From assembly GCA_003149555.1 (NCBI GenBank), contig QCWE01000001.1, positions 124,001 through 188,000 of the forward strand: DNA of 64,000 nt, given 5' to 3'. Source of the DNA: Candidatus Aquiluna sp. XM-24bin5. Lineage in GTDB: Bacteria; Actinomycetota; Actinomycetia; Actinomycetales; Microbacteriaceae. The notes beneath the pieces are model-generated. The model did not search any database and was not told the DNA's origin. It worked only from the letters and a program-made list of their open reading frames with translations. Positions 28,588 to 37,872 of the stretch are shown here, piece after piece; within the stretch, counting starts at the first letter, position 1, and each line of letters starts with the position of its first letter. Position numbers and translations under genes: made by a program.

Positions 28588-29828
28588 AGCGAGAGCTACC
28601 GCAAGACCCAATGCTGCGGGACTTAGTTCAGATGGCTAGAAATCATCAGATTTCCAGGCGCGCGGCATTGGCCGGAGTTGGTGGAACAGCAGCTGCACTT
28701 ACCCTTGCATCCTGCGCACCGGCTGACGAAGGTCAGGTTGCCGCAACTGACGTTTCCGACTCTGAGAAGGTGCTGGTTTGGCACAACTGGCCTGCCTACA
28801 TGGACGAGGACGACGACGGCAACTACCCAACCCTCGAGCGTTTCCAGTCAGAGAGCGGTATCAGCGTTGATTACCGCATCGAGATTGACGACAACGACAC
28901 TTGGTATGCAAAGGTTAAAGACCAGCTAGAGCTTGGCGCTGACATCGGTGCTGACGTAGCGTGCCCGACCGGCTGGATGGCATCTAGGCTCCAGAACCTC
29001 GGCTACCTGCAAACCTACGACAACGCAAACATGCCAAACAAGGTTGCAAACATTGCGCCTAGCTATCTAGGTTCTGCCGAGGATCCAGACCGCATCTACT
29101 CCGTGCCTTGGCAGGCAGGTTTCGCTGGTATTGGCTACAACAAGCAGGCCTACCGCGATGCCACCGGCAAGGACGCTCCAGGCTCAATCGCTGACCTCTG
29201 GGCAGCCGAACTGAAGGGACGTGTCGGCTTGCTTTCGGAGATGCGCGACACCGTCGGCCTAGTGCTCATGAGCCAGGGCATCGACATTGCATCTAGCTCA
29301 AGCCTCACCGAGGACGCTTTCATGGCAGCGCTTGACGCAATCAAGGAGCAGATCGACGCTGGACAGATCTACAACGTTCGCGGAAACAGCTACCTTGATG
29401 ACCTTGCCACTGGCAACATCATCGCCTCCACCGCCTGGTCAGGTGACATCACAGTCATCAACTACGAGGCTGGAACGGACGACGACCCAGAGCCATTCGG
29501 ATTCATCTTCCCTGAGTCAGGGGCGACCCTGTGGGCAGACGTGTTCATTACTCCTAACGGTGCGACCCACAAGCGCAACGTTGAGGAGCTAATCAACTTC
29601 TACTACGACCCAGCAAATGCCGCAGAGCTAGCGCTCTGGGTGAACTACATCACCCCAGTCGTTGGAGCTCAGGATGTTGCAGCCGAGGAGGACCCAGAGC
29701 TAGCCGAAAACCAGCTCATCTTCCCTAACGCTGACACCCTGGCGAAGTCCGCGGCCTTCCGTTCCCTTACAGGACAGGAAGAGCAGCGTTTTGCTTCGGC
29801 TTGGCAGAACCTTCTGCTAGGGGCTTAG
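28584..29828 (+). CDS. potD: Spermidine/putrescine ABC transporter substrate-binding lipoprotein
   Basis: A 414-residue extracellular binding protein. The N-terminus carries a twin-arginine signal (SRRAAL, Arg25-Arg26) and a lipobox LASC with Cys44, so it is likely exported folded by Tat and lipid-anchored. The mature part contains the PotD/PotF-type pattern (VLVWHNWPAYMDED, YRIEIDDNDTWYAKV, YSVPWQAGFAGIGYN). It supplies polyamine to the PotBC channel. GGAGAAAAG precedes the ATG, which also overlaps the small upstream ORF. Exact ligand (putrescine or spermidine) is not readable. Confidence 0.9.
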   Translation: MKRELPQDPMLRDLVQMARNHQISRRAALAGVGGTAAALTLASCAPADEGQVAATDVSDSEKVLVWHNWPAYMDEDDDGNYPTLERFQSESGISVDYRIEIDDNDTWYAKVKDQLELGADIGADVACPTGWMASRLQNLGYLQTYDNANMPNKVANIAPSYLGSAEDPDRIYSVPWQAGFAGIGYNKQAYRDATGKDAPGSIADLWAAELKGRVGLLSEMRDTVGLVLMSQGIDIASSSSLTEDAFMAALDAIKEQIDAGQIYNVRGNSYLDDLATGNIIASTAWSGDITVINYEAGTDDDPEPFGFIFPESGATLWADVFITPNGATHKRNVEELINFYYDPANAAELALWVNYITPVVGAQDVAAEEDPELAENQLIFPNADTLAKSAAFRSLTGQEEQRFASAWQNLLLGA

Positions 29829-30958
29829 TGGCAACAGACTTCGTTGCCCGAGGTCAAGACCTCGAGCTTGAGAGTATTCGCAAGGAGTTCCCCGGTTTTG
29901 TTGCGGTCGAAGACCTCGACCTCAAGATTCCCGCCGGGGAATTCTTTGCGCTGCTCGGCCCATCGGGTTGTGGCAAGACCACGACCCTGAGGATGATTGC
30001 CGGCTTGGAGACTCCAAGCGCAGGGCGCATCCTTATTGGGGGCAACGACGTCACCGACCAGAAGCCTCACCAGCGACCTGTCAATACTGTCTTTCAAAAC
30101 TACGCACTCTTTCCTCACATGAGTGTCGAGGAAAACGTAGCGTTTGGTCTCAAGCAGCGAAAAATTGACAACCCGCTAGAAAAGGCAAAGGCCGCGCTGG
30201 AGATGGTTGAGCTGCAACACCTTGCCTCGCGAAGGCCTCAGCAGCTCTCCGGTGGTCAGCAGCAGCGCGTCGCACTCGCCAGAGCTTTGGTGAATAGGCC
30301 AGCTCTGCTGCTTCTTGATGAGCCGCTGGGTGCACTGGATCTAAAGCTGCGAAGACAAATGCAAATTGAGCTCAAGGCTATCCAGATGGAGGTCGGCCTC
30401 ACCTTCCTGCATGTGACACATGACCAAGAGGAGGCCATGGACATGGCCGACACCGTTGCGGTTATGAACCACGGTCACATTGAGCAGATGGGTGCACCGG
30501 AAGCTCTTTACGACCGGCCTAAGACCGCCTTCGTGGCAAAGTTCCTCGGGCAGTCAAACCTGTTTGTTGGAGAAGTTTCCGAGTCGGACGACTCCAAGCT
30601 TTCCATCAACTTCAAGGGAAACCTCCTTACCGCACCTGCGAACCGGGTCGAGAAAACCAAAGGCAAGGTTGCAATTGGAGTGCGCCCGGAGAAAACCTAT
30701 TTCCATCCTGAGAAACCGGCAGCTGATTCAGGCATCAATACTCTTGGGCCCGGCACCATCACCGACATCAGGTTCACGGGTGTCTCGAATCAGTACCAGA
30801 TAGAAATTCCAGAAATCGGCGAGGTCACGGTCTTCGCTCAGAACGTTGGCAAGTCTCCCGTTGTCGAACTGGGTGCAGAGGTTTGGGTCAGTTGGAAGGT
30901 CGAGCACAGCTTCGGGCTTGCGGATCTACCGACTGGCGAAGAAGAAGTCGCAGAGTAG
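29828..30958 (+). CDS. potA: Polyamine ABC transporter ATP-binding protein
   Basis: A 376-residue ATPase driving polyamine import. Walker A is GPSGCGKT (44-51), the signature LSGGQQQR, Walker B LLLLDEPLGALD, and the switch histidine lies in LHVTHDQEEAMDMAD. The C-terminal ~110 residues form the TOBE regulatory domain. The start is taken at GTG 29828, which shares its G with the potD stop and follows AGGGG; the longer frame into potD lacks support. Confidence 0.93.
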   Translation: MATDFVARGQDLELESIRKEFPGFVAVEDLDLKIPAGEFFALLGPSGCGKTTTLRMIAGLETPSAGRILIGGNDVTDQKPHQRPVNTVFQNYALFPHMSVEENVAFGLKQRKIDNPLEKAKAALEMVELQHLASRRPQQLSGGQQQRVALARALVNRPALLLLDEPLGALDLKLRRQMQIELKAIQMEVGLTFLHVTHDQEEAMDMADTVAVMNHGHIEQMGAPEALYDRPKTAFVAKFLGQSNLFVGEVSESDDSKLSINFKGNLLTAPANRVEKTKGKVAIGVRPEKTYFHPEKPAADSGINTLGPGTITDIRFTGVSNQYQIEIPEIGEVTVFAQNVGKSPVVELGAEVWVSWKVEHSFGLADLPTGEEEVAE

Positions 30959-30967
30959 GGCAGCGCG

Positions 30968-31882
30968 GTGGCATTCGTAGCTTTAGGGCCGCAGGCACCT
31001 GTTGCAAACCAGAAGCCAACTAAGACGGGCCGAGTCGCACTCTATCTATTGCTCCCCGGGCTTTTTTACCTTGGGCTGTTCTTCCTGACTCCACTTTTCT
31101 CGCTAATTCTGACCTCACTCAAAGCACCTAGCGCAACAGGAGTCATAGGACGCTACGACGTTGCCGTTGAGGTTGGCAATTATGCATATGCAGTTGGGCA
31201 GTACGCACCGCAGATATTCAGATCCTTCAGTTTTGCGTTGATTGCCACAGTGATTGCGCTTGCGGTTAGCTACCCCATTGCATACTTCATCGGAGTGACT
31301 GCGAGAAATCGTCCTCTGCTTAAAGGCATGCTGCTCACTCTTGTTATTGCTCCGTTCTTTATTTCGATGCTGCTGAGAACGTTTGCTTGGAAGCAAATAT
31401 TTTCGAACGATTCATGGCTTGTTAATACGCTGAAGGACCTAGGTCTGATGGGCCTAGACAGCTACATCATTGGAACTGATTTTGCGGTTGTGTTTGGACT
31501 TGTCTACAACTTCATTCCGTTCATGACGCTACCCATTTATGCATCTTTGGACCGTCTCGATCTAAGGCTGGTTGAAGCTGGTCAGGATCTCTACGCAAAC
31601 TCGGTCACCACCTTTCGCAAGATAACTTTCCCGCTGTCTTTGCCGGGAGTTATCTCGGGGACTCTGCTCACCTTCATTCCCATCAGCGGTGACTATGTGG
31701 TTGCAAGCCGCGATTTTCTTGGAAGCACCGACACCGCGATGATTGGAAATGTGGTTGAGGCTAACTTCCTGAGAATCCAGGACTACCCGACCGCTTCGGC
31801 TCTTTCGGTTCTGCTGATGGCAGCCATTGTGATTCTGGTTTCCGCCTACGTTCGCAGGAGTGGAACGGAGGACCTGCTTTGA
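30968..31882 (+). CDS. potB: Polyamine ABC transporter permease, PotB type
   Basis: A 304-residue inner-membrane permease with six predicted transmembrane segments. The cytoplasmic EAA loop (coupling to PotA) reads EAGQDLYANSVTTFRKITFPLSLPG. The N-terminal extension before the first helix is ~25 residues. GTG start nine bases after potA. It overlaps potC by four bases. Confidence 0.91.
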   Translation: MAFVALGPQAPVANQKPTKTGRVALYLLLPGLFYLGLFFLTPLFSLILTSLKAPSATGVIGRYDVAVEVGNYAYAVGQYAPQIFRSFSFALIATVIALAVSYPIAYFIGVTARNRPLLKGMLLTLVIAPFFISMLLRTFAWKQIFSNDSWLVNTLKDLGLMGLDSYIIGTDFAVVFGLVYNFIPFMTLPIYASLDRLDLRLVEAGQDLYANSVTTFRKITFPLSLPGVISGTLLTFIPISGDYVVASRDFLGSTDTAMIGNVVEANFLRIQDYPTASALSVLLMAAIVILVSAYVRRSGTEDLL

Positions 31883-32676
31883 AGCTCTCGCTTGGCAAGT
31901 ATCTGCTTCCAACCTATGTGGCACTCACGTTTGCCTTTTTGGCAATACCGATTATCTACACCTTCGTCTTTTCCTTTAATAACTCAATCAAGTCAAACAT
32001 CATTTGGCGCGGCTTCACATTGGATAACTGGCTGGATGTTTGCAATCAGCAAGAAGTTTGTGATGCCTTTGGAAACTCGGTTGTTGTTGCGGTAAGTGCA
32101 ACGGTGGTGGCTACTGTCTTGGGCACGATGATCGCAATTGCCTTGGTGAGGTATCGCTTCCGTTTTCGCAGCGCGACAAACCTCCTGCTCTTTCTTCCCC
32201 TGGCAACCCCTGAGGTTGTAATGGGTGCTGGTCTTGCCGCACAGTTTTTAGACTTCGGATGGCAGAAGGGACTGCCAACGGTGATCATCGCCCACACCAT
32301 GTTCACCCTCAGCTTCGTTGTTGTGACGGTAAAGGCGAGGGTCGCAACTTTGGACCCAGCTTTGGAAGAGGCGGGTCGCGATCTCTATGCAAATGCTGCT
32401 CAGGTGTTTTGGAGGATTACGTTCCCGCTTTTACTACCCGGAATCCTGGCCGCGGCGATGTTGGCCTTCGCGTTGAGTTTTGACGACTTCATCATCACGC
32501 AGTTCAATTCGGGTGCGGTGGACACCTTCCCCAAGTTTGTCTACACCGCAGCGGCGAGGGGAATACCCGCAGAGGCGAATGTCATCGGCTCTTTCGTCTT
32601 CCTAGTCGCGATCGCGATTGTGCTGGTGGTTCAGATCCGCTCCTCTAGAAAACAGAAGAAGCTAATCAGCAAATAG
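31879..32676 (+). CDS. potC: Polyamine ABC transporter permease, PotC type
   Basis: A 265-residue permease with six hydrophobic segments and the EAA loop EEAGRDLYANAAQVFWRITFPLLLPG. The LSFDDFIITQFNSG segment is typical of PotC. The start is TTG in the TTGA overlap with potB. Its 3' end overlaps the convergent aminotransferase by 15 bp. Confidence 0.91.
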   Translation: MKLSLGKYLLPTYVALTFAFLAIPIIYTFVFSFNNSIKSNIIWRGFTLDNWLDVCNQQEVCDAFGNSVVVAVSATVVATVLGTMIAIALVRYRFRFRSATNLLLFLPLATPEVVMGAGLAAQFLDFGWQKGLPTVIIAHTMFTLSFVVVTVKARVATLDPALEEAGRDLYANAAQVFWRITFPLLLPGILAAAMLAFALSFDDFIITQFNSGAVDTFPKFVYTAAARGIPAEANVIGSFVFLVAIAIVLVVQIRSSRKQKKLISK

Positions 32677-34020
32677 GGCCATTACCGCTTCTCGGAAGTG
32701 GGCAAGGTGGCGCTCAACATCCGCTTGGGTTGTTTTAGGGCTCATCAGCGTCATGTTGTGAAATGGCGTCATGAGGATGCCTCGGTTGAGTGCATGCAGC
32801 TGAAGGTACTGCTGCAACTCAAAGTCCTCAGCGGCCGCTGCCTCTGCCCCAGTCGATGGTGCGGAGGATCGGAAACTGTATTCGCCACGGCAACCGACTC
32901 TTGATACTTGCCAAGGAAGCCCGAACTCGCTGATTATTTCCTGAATACCCTGCTGCCATCTAATTGCAAGCATCTCCATGTGTTCAAAAGCGCTCTCGGT
33001 AAGTACCTCTGTGAGGGTGGCTCTTACCGCCGCCATGGACAGGGCGTTGCCGGCGAGTGTTCCCCCGACACCTCCAACATCAATGCTTTCAAGCTCCATT
33101 GAGCTCGAGATTCTCTCGGCCAGCTCAGCTGTGACTCCATAGGCCCCGACCGCAATACCTCCACCAATTGTCTTGCCTAGGACCACGGCATCCGGCTTCA
33201 AGCTATTTTTCGCCGTTAGTCCGCCTGTTCCGGCTGAGAGGGTGTGAGTTTCGTCAAGGATCCAAAGGACTTCATATTTTTGGCAAAGCTCCTGCATGCC
33301 CTCCAGGTATCCCTCATCGGGAAGAACGATGCCGATGTTCGTGAGCGCCGGTTCCATTAGCATTGCCGCTATTTCGCCTGTCGCAAATGCCTGTTCGGCG
33401 GCATCAAGGTCGTTGAACGGGACCGACACCGTAGTCTCCGTTAGCTCCACTGGGGCGCCGATGTTGTTTTTGCGAGAGATAGTGCTGCCGTCGCCCGCTA
33501 GGTTTGCAAAGGTTTCATCGACGGTTCCGTGATAGCAGTAGTCATGAACCGCAATCTTTTTTCTCCCGCTCACGTGCCGTGCAAAGCGAATTAGGTGCCT
33601 ATTTGCATCGGTCGCGCTCAAGGTGAACTGCCATTTAGGCAGGCCGAACCGACGTTCGAGCTCCTTTGCGTTCTCAGCGGCATCTCGGGTGGGAAGCATG
33701 AGGGTGATTCCCTCCTTTGCCTGGCGGGCAATGGAGTTGACCGTCGGCTCGGGGGAGTGGCCAGACATGGATCCAGTGTCACCGAGGCAGAAGTCTGTGT
33801 AGTCGTTGCCGTCAAGATCTGTGAAGTGCGATCCGGAGGCACTTTTCACATAAACGGGGAAGCCTCCCGGCCACTTGGCCATCCAAATCATTGGCACGCC
33901 CGCCAACATGTTGTCTCGGCCTACTAGGTGGGCCTGCTCGCTCTTGGGGTGTGTGGCTCTGAATAGCTCAGTTTCCTCGGCAAACAGCGCTGCCAACTTC
34001 GCGCGATGCGGATAACTCAT
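32662..34020 (-). CDS. Class-III aminotransferase of the glutamate-1-semialdehyde aminomutase type, unknown substrate
   Basis: A 452-residue fold-I PLP enzyme. PLP lysine Lys283 lies in LGKTIGGGIAVGAYG and Asp257 in LDETHTLSAG, the pattern of HemL-like (GSA aminomutase) proteins rather than GABA transaminases. Its neighbours are not haem genes; it follows gabT by 40 bp on the same strand and faces potC, so it is probably a polyamine- or amino-acid-related transaminase. The usual HemL SGTEA loop is not evident: the corresponding region reads FTLSATDANRHLIRFAR. AAAGGTGA four bases before the ATG is a good ribosome site. Function is unassigned. Confidence 0.72.
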   Translation of the reverse strand: MSYPHRAKLAALFAEETELFRATHPKSEQAHLVGRDNMLAGVPMIWMAKWPGGFPVYVKSASGSHFTDLDGNDYTDFCLGDTGSMSGHSPEPTVNSIARQAKEGITLMLPTRDAAENAKELERRFGLPKWQFTLSATDANRHLIRFARHVSGRKKIAVHDYCYHGTVDETFANLAGDGSTISRKNNIGAPVELTETTVSVPFNDLDAAEQAFATGEIAAMLMEPALTNIGIVLPDEGYLEGMQELCQKYEVLWILDETHTLSAGTGGLTAKNSLKPDAVVLGKTIGGGIAVGAYGVTAELAERISSSMELESIDVGGVGGTLAGNALSMAAVRATLTEVLTESAFEHMEMLAIRWQQGIQEIISEFGLPWQVSRVGCRGEYSFRSSAPSTGAEAAAAEDFELQQYLQLHALNRGILMTPFHNMTLMSPKTTQADVERHLAHFREAVMALFAD

Positions 34021-34060
34021 GAATCACCTTTGATTCTTCTTCGGGTTTCCCCGCTTTTAC

Positions 34061-35386
34061 TTAGAGCTTTGCCAGTCCAGCCGCGAGTACATCCAGCGCG
34101 TCATGCAGGAGCTCGTCGCTGATTGCGAGTGGTGGCAAGAATCTAAGTACGTTGTTGTAGGTTCCGGCATTGAGAACCATCACGCCATTTTGATGACAGT
34201 GCTTCATCACTGCGTCAGTAGCCTCTGGGTTTGGATCCATAGTTCCTGGCTTCACAAGCTCAATTGCCTGCATGGCTCCGCGTCCTCTGACGTTACCGAT
34301 TACCGGGTAATTGTTTTGCATGGCAGTTAGGCGCCCGGAGAGAATCTCGCCCACCTGCTCGGCTCTTTCGAACCAACCGCCTTCCTCGAACTGTTCCATT
34401 ACTGCCACTGCAGCTGCAACGGCCGTTGGAGAGCCACCGAAAGTTCCACCAAGTCCTCCGGCGTGAGCGGCGTCCATGATTTCTGCTCTTCCGACCACAC
34501 CTGATAGGGGCATGCCTCCGGCGATTCCCTTGGCGACGGTGATCAGGTCAGGCTCGAAGCCTTCCTCCCACTCGCTGGCAAACCACTTCCCGGTTCTTGC
34601 CATGCCGCTTTGGACCTCGTCGGCTACCAAAACGATGCCGTTTGCCCTGGTCCACTCCTGAAGGGTTAGAAGGAATCCGGGTGCCGGGACAATGAAGCCA
34701 CCCTCACCCTGAATGGGTTCAATGAACAGAGCTGCCAGTTGCGATGCACCCACCCTTTTTTCGAGGTAGGTAATTGCACGCGTCGCAGCCTCGGGGCCCG
34801 TCATGCCCTCAGGGTCGCGGAACGGATAGCTCATAGGAGCGTGGTGGACACTCCCGGCCAGCGGGCCAAACCCAGTGCCGTAGGGGTGCATCTTGAAGTT
34901 CATGGCCATGGTGAGGTTGGTTCGGCCGTGATAGGAGTGATCGAAGGCTGCAATCTCCGTCCTACCGGTTGCCCTTCTCGCAATCTTGACAGCATTCTCT
35001 ACCGCCTCAGCGCCCGAGTTGAAGAACGCGGCCTTCTTCTTCTTTCCGCAGGGAGCGTGGCTGGTTAGTAGCTCCGCAGCCCGCACGTATGGCTCGTAGG
35101 GAGCTACCGTGAAGAGGGTGTGGGTGAGCTTTGAAACCTGTTCCTGAACTGCCGCTACGAGCTTTTCGTTGGTGTGGCCAATGGTGACAACACCAATGCC
35201 AGAGCCCATATCAATCAGCTGATTGCCGTCGACATCTTTCAAGATTGCGCCGTGGGCCTCATCTATAAAGACCGGGAGCATCGTGCCAACCCCAGCTGAG
35301 ACCACCTCAGTGCGGCGCTTCTGAAGCGCCACCGAATTGGGGCCCGGTATGGCAGTTACAACGTGGCGCTTTTGTTCTAGGGTCAT
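34061..35386 (-). CDS. gabT: 4-aminobutyrate aminotransferase
   Basis: A 441-residue class-III PLP transaminase that moves the amino group of GABA to 2-oxoglutarate, giving succinate semialdehyde. Lys286 in TVAKGIAGGMPLSG binds PLP, Asp256 lies in VADEVQSGMARTGKW, and NSGAEAVENAVKIAR and GEGGF are GabT-like. It would act after the aldehyde dehydrogenase at 27-28.5 kb. No succinate-semialdehyde dehydrogenase is in the window. A TAGAAT box six bases before the ATG implies a leaderless transcript that probably also carries the next aminotransferase. Confidence 0.88.
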   Translation of the reverse strand: MTLEQKRHVVTAIPGPNSVALQKRRTEVVSAGVGTMLPVFIDEAHGAILKDVDGNQLIDMGSGIGVVTIGHTNEKLVAAVQEQVSKLTHTLFTVAPYEPYVRAAELLTSHAPCGKKKKAAFFNSGAEAVENAVKIARRATGRTEIAAFDHSYHGRTNLTMAMNFKMHPYGTGFGPLAGSVHHAPMSYPFRDPEGMTGPEAATRAITYLEKRVGASQLAALFIEPIQGEGGFIVPAPGFLLTLQEWTRANGIVLVADEVQSGMARTGKWFASEWEEGFEPDLITVAKGIAGGMPLSGVVGRAEIMDAAHAGGLGGTFGGSPTAVAAAVAVMEQFEEGGWFERAEQVGEILSGRLTAMQNNYPVIGNVRGRGAMQAIELVKPGTMDPNPEATDAVMKHCHQNGVMVLNAGTYNNVLRFLPPLAISDELLHDALDVLAAGLAKL

Positions 35387-35392
35387 GCCAAG

Positions 35393-35398
35393 ATTCTA
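35393..35398 (-). promoter_or_regulatory. -10 box TAGAAT, leaderless gabT
   Basis: Reverse-strand TAGAAT (five of six matches to TATAAT) is followed by CTTGGC and then the ATG of gabT. It faces away from the dxr promoter within a 75-bp divergent region. Confidence 0.6.
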
Positions 35399-35449
35399 GA
35401 TTCTCCCGCGGCTTTTCTGGCTCAGCTGCCAGAAGTTCCATGCGGGTTC

Positions 35450-35455
35450 TAAGCT
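35450..35455 (+). promoter_or_regulatory. -10 box TAAGCT, leaderless dxr
   Basis: TAAGCT is followed by six bases (TTGGTT) and the ATG at 35462. A CTGCCA at 35426-35431, 18 bases upstream, could be the -35. This argues against the alternative TTG start at 35456. Confidence 0.55.
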
Positions 35456-35461
35456 TTGGTT

Positions 35462-36556
35462 ATGCGCTCGGTAATTGTCCTCGGTTCAACCGGCTCGGTT
35501 GGAACCCAGGCACTTGAGGTGATTCGCAAGCTCCCTGAGAGCTTCCAGGTTGTAGGGCTTACGGCCAATTCCGCTGCTGACCTGCTGGAATCGCAGCGGA
35601 TCGCATTCGGGCTCACGAAAGATCAGGTTGCCTTGGGTGCTAAGCAGGCGGCAGCTCTGGCCAGGGATACCGATGCGGATGTTGTCGTTCATGGCATCAG
35701 CGGTTCTGCGGGACTGGCAGCTACTTTGGCGGCCCTAGAGACTGGAAAAACGCTGGCGCTTGCGAATAAGGAGTCACTTATTGTCGGTGGCGAGCTAGTC
35801 ACAAAGCTTGCAAAACCCGGTCAAATTGTCCCCGTTGACTCGGAGCACTCGGCGCTCGCACAATGCCTACGCTCTGGTGAAGACGCCGAGATTGCGAAGT
35901 TGATACTGACAGCTAGCGGCGGACCCTTCCGCGGCTACAGTCTTGAGCAACTGCAATCGGTCACCGTTGAGCAGGCACTGAAGCATCCAACTTGGTCGAT
36001 GGGTAGAATCATCACTATCAACTCAGCCTCGATGGTCAACAAAGGACTAGAGATGATCGAGGCTCAGCTGCTGTTTGGCGTCCCGATCGAGAGGATTTCG
36101 ATCACTGTTCACCCGCAATCCGCGGTTCATTCAATGGTCGAATACACCGACGGCTCGGTTATTGCGCAGTGTTCCATAACCGACATGAAGTTGCCTATCG
36201 CTCTCGCGCTGGATTGGCCAAAGCGTCAACCTGGTGCAGTAATGCCAATTGACTGGTCTCAGAGCCACACTTGGGAGTTTGAGCCAATTGATGAACAGGT
36301 TTTCAAGGCGATTCCGCTAGCGCGTGAGGTTGCGCTCAGGGGGCTCACTTATCCAGCCGTCTATAACGCGGCTAATGAGCAGGCCGTTGAGGCTTTTCTC
36401 GCAGGGCAGATCAGCTTCGTTGACATTGTCAGCATCATCGATCAGGTCATTGAACAGCACAATCCGCCGGCGACTTTGACCCTAGAGGGAGTCTTGGAGT
36501 CAGAGTCTTGGGCTCGCCTCACAGCGGACTCGCTGATTGCTCAACGCATCAGCTAG
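35462..36556 (+). CDS. dxr: 1-deoxy-D-xylulose-5-phosphate reductoisomerase
   Basis: A 364-residue NADPH-dependent enzyme of the MEP isoprenoid pathway converting DXP to MEP. The N-terminal LGSTGSVGTQAL binds NADPH; NKESL, VPVDSEHSA, SGGPFRG and HPTWSMG line the metal and substrate site. The ATG at 35462 is preferred over a TTG two codons earlier because a -10 box lies exactly six bases before it. It precedes rseP and ispG, the common actinobacterial dxr-rseP-ispG order. Confidence 0.96.
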   Translation: MRSVIVLGSTGSVGTQALEVIRKLPESFQVVGLTANSAADLLESQRIAFGLTKDQVALGAKQAAALARDTDADVVVHGISGSAGLAATLAALETGKTLALANKESLIVGGELVTKLAKPGQIVPVDSEHSALAQCLRSGEDAEIAKLILTASGGPFRGYSLEQLQSVTVEQALKHPTWSMGRIITINSASMVNKGLEMIEAQLLFGVPIERISITVHPQSAVHSMVEYTDGSVIAQCSITDMKLPIALALDWPKRQPGAVMPIDWSQSHTWEFEPIDEQVFKAIPLAREVALRGLTYPAVYNAANEQAVEAFLAGQISFVDIVSIIDQVIEQHNPPATLTLEGVLESESWARLTADSLIAQRIS

Positions 36557-36562
36557 TAACCT
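36557..36562 (+). promoter_or_regulatory. -10-like box TAACCT before rseP
   Basis: TAACCT directly follows the dxr stop and lies six bases before the GTG start of rseP. No Shine-Dalgarno fits, so a leaderless internal promoter is plausible. Confidence 0.4.
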
Positions 36563-36568
36563 TGGGGT

Positions 36569-37870
36569 GTGCTCGACATAGCCCTCTACGCAATTGGCAT
36601 TCTGGTCGTAATCCTCGGAATTGCCCTCTCAATTGGGCTTCACGAGCTTGGGCATTTTGCTCCCGCCAGGGCCTTTGGGGTTCGGGTGAAGCAGTTCATG
36701 ATTGGGTTTGGCCCCACCTTTTTCTCGCGCCAGCGTGGCGAGACGGAATTTGGCTTCAAGGCATTTCCTTTGGGTGGTTACATTCTCATGGCTGGAATGT
36801 ATCCGCCAGAAAAGAAGCCCTACAACGGACCATTTGCGAGCTGGATTAAGGAGGCGCGCAAGGAGATTGCCGCACAGGAGGAGCCCGGAGACGAGGGCCG
36901 ACAGTTTTACCAGTTGAGCACCTGGAAAAAGGTAGTCATCATGCTCGGTGGTCCAATGATGAATTTCTTCCTTGGGTTGCTGCTAATTGCCATTGCACTG
37001 ACAGGTATTGGGCCGCTTCAGAACTCGTTGACCGTTGCAAAGGTCTACCAGTGCATCGAGGCATCTAGTGATGGCAGTTGCCCTGCTGGCGCACCAGTTT
37101 CACCTGCCGCTCTTGCGGGTATGCAGGACGGCGACCGGGTCGTTGCTGTCAACGGAACCAATGTTCAAAGCTGGGCTGAGGTCACCGCGATAATGACGGA
37201 GAGAGGCCAGGGTGCTTCTACAGTCGAAGTAGACAGGAATGGGCGGCTTGAGACTCTCAGCGTCACACCGAGCTATTTTGAGCGAGCTGTTTATGACTCA
37301 AATGGGGCACTGAGTCTTGACAGCGAGGGCAATCCTGTCACGCGGCTAACGCCAATCATTGGAGTCAGCCTTGAACCCACGAGTGAGCCGATGCCGCTTG
37401 CTGACTCGATTGGTTATGGCCTTGAAGCCACCGGCGCCATGTTCGTATTTATCTTGGAGCTGCCGCAGCAGGTTTATCAGGTTTTTCTCTCAACCTTTGG
37501 CCTTGGTGAGCGCGATCCCTACGGCGCCGTTTCAATAGTTGGCGTTGGCCAGTTAGCGGGGGAGCTCACCGCCGCTGAAATTCCAAATTCGGCGAAGCTC
37601 TCATCTCTGCTCTTGCTGCTCGGCTCACTCAACATCGCACTGTTTGCATTCAACCTCATTCCGCTATTGCCGCTTGATGGGGGTCACGTTGCCGGAGCAC
37701 TTTATGAGGGGACAAAGCGCAAGGTATCAACCGTTTTCAGGAGAAAAGATCCTGGTCCGGTTGACACCGCAAAGGCACTTCCCGTCGCCTACGGCATGTG
37801 GGTTGTTCTGATCTTCACGGGTGTCGTCTTGATAGTTGCGGACCTCATAAACCCCATCACCTTTGGCTAG
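36569..37870 (+). CDS. rseP: Site-2 protease family zinc metalloprotease (RseP/Rip1)
   Basis: A 433-residue intramembrane protease that cleaves membrane-bound anti-sigma factors and other single-pass proteins. The zinc motif HELGH is at residues 25-29 in the first membrane segment, a PDZ domain lies in the middle (PVSPAALAGMQDGDRVVAVNG region), and the second conserved motif NLIPLLPLDGGH supplies the third ligand. The transmembrane anti-sigma candidate at 21.9-23.2 kb is a conceivable substrate, though that is inference. GTG start, 12 bp after dxr. Confidence 0.94.
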   Translation: MLDIALYAIGILVVILGIALSIGLHELGHFAPARAFGVRVKQFMIGFGPTFFSRQRGETEFGFKAFPLGGYILMAGMYPPEKKPYNGPFASWIKEARKEIAAQEEPGDEGRQFYQLSTWKKVVIMLGGPMMNFFLGLLLIAIALTGIGPLQNSLTVAKVYQCIEASSDGSCPAGAPVSPAALAGMQDGDRVVAVNGTNVQSWAEVTAIMTERGQGASTVEVDRNGRLETLSVTPSYFERAVYDSNGALSLDSEGNPVTRLTPIIGVSLEPTSEPMPLADSIGYGLEATGAMFVFILELPQQVYQVFLSTFGLGERDPYGAVSIVGVGQLAGELTAAEIPNSAKLSSLLLLLGSLNIALFAFNLIPLLPLDGGHVAGALYEGTKRKVSTVFRRKDPGPVDTAKALPVAYGMWVVLIFTGVVLIVADLINPITFG

Positions 37871-37872
37871 GA

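Noticed and set aside
35456..35461. TTG start for dxr at 35456
   Set aside because: The -10 box TAAGCT ends at 35455, so the start would be upstream of the probable transcription start; ATG 35462 fits the family N-terminus.
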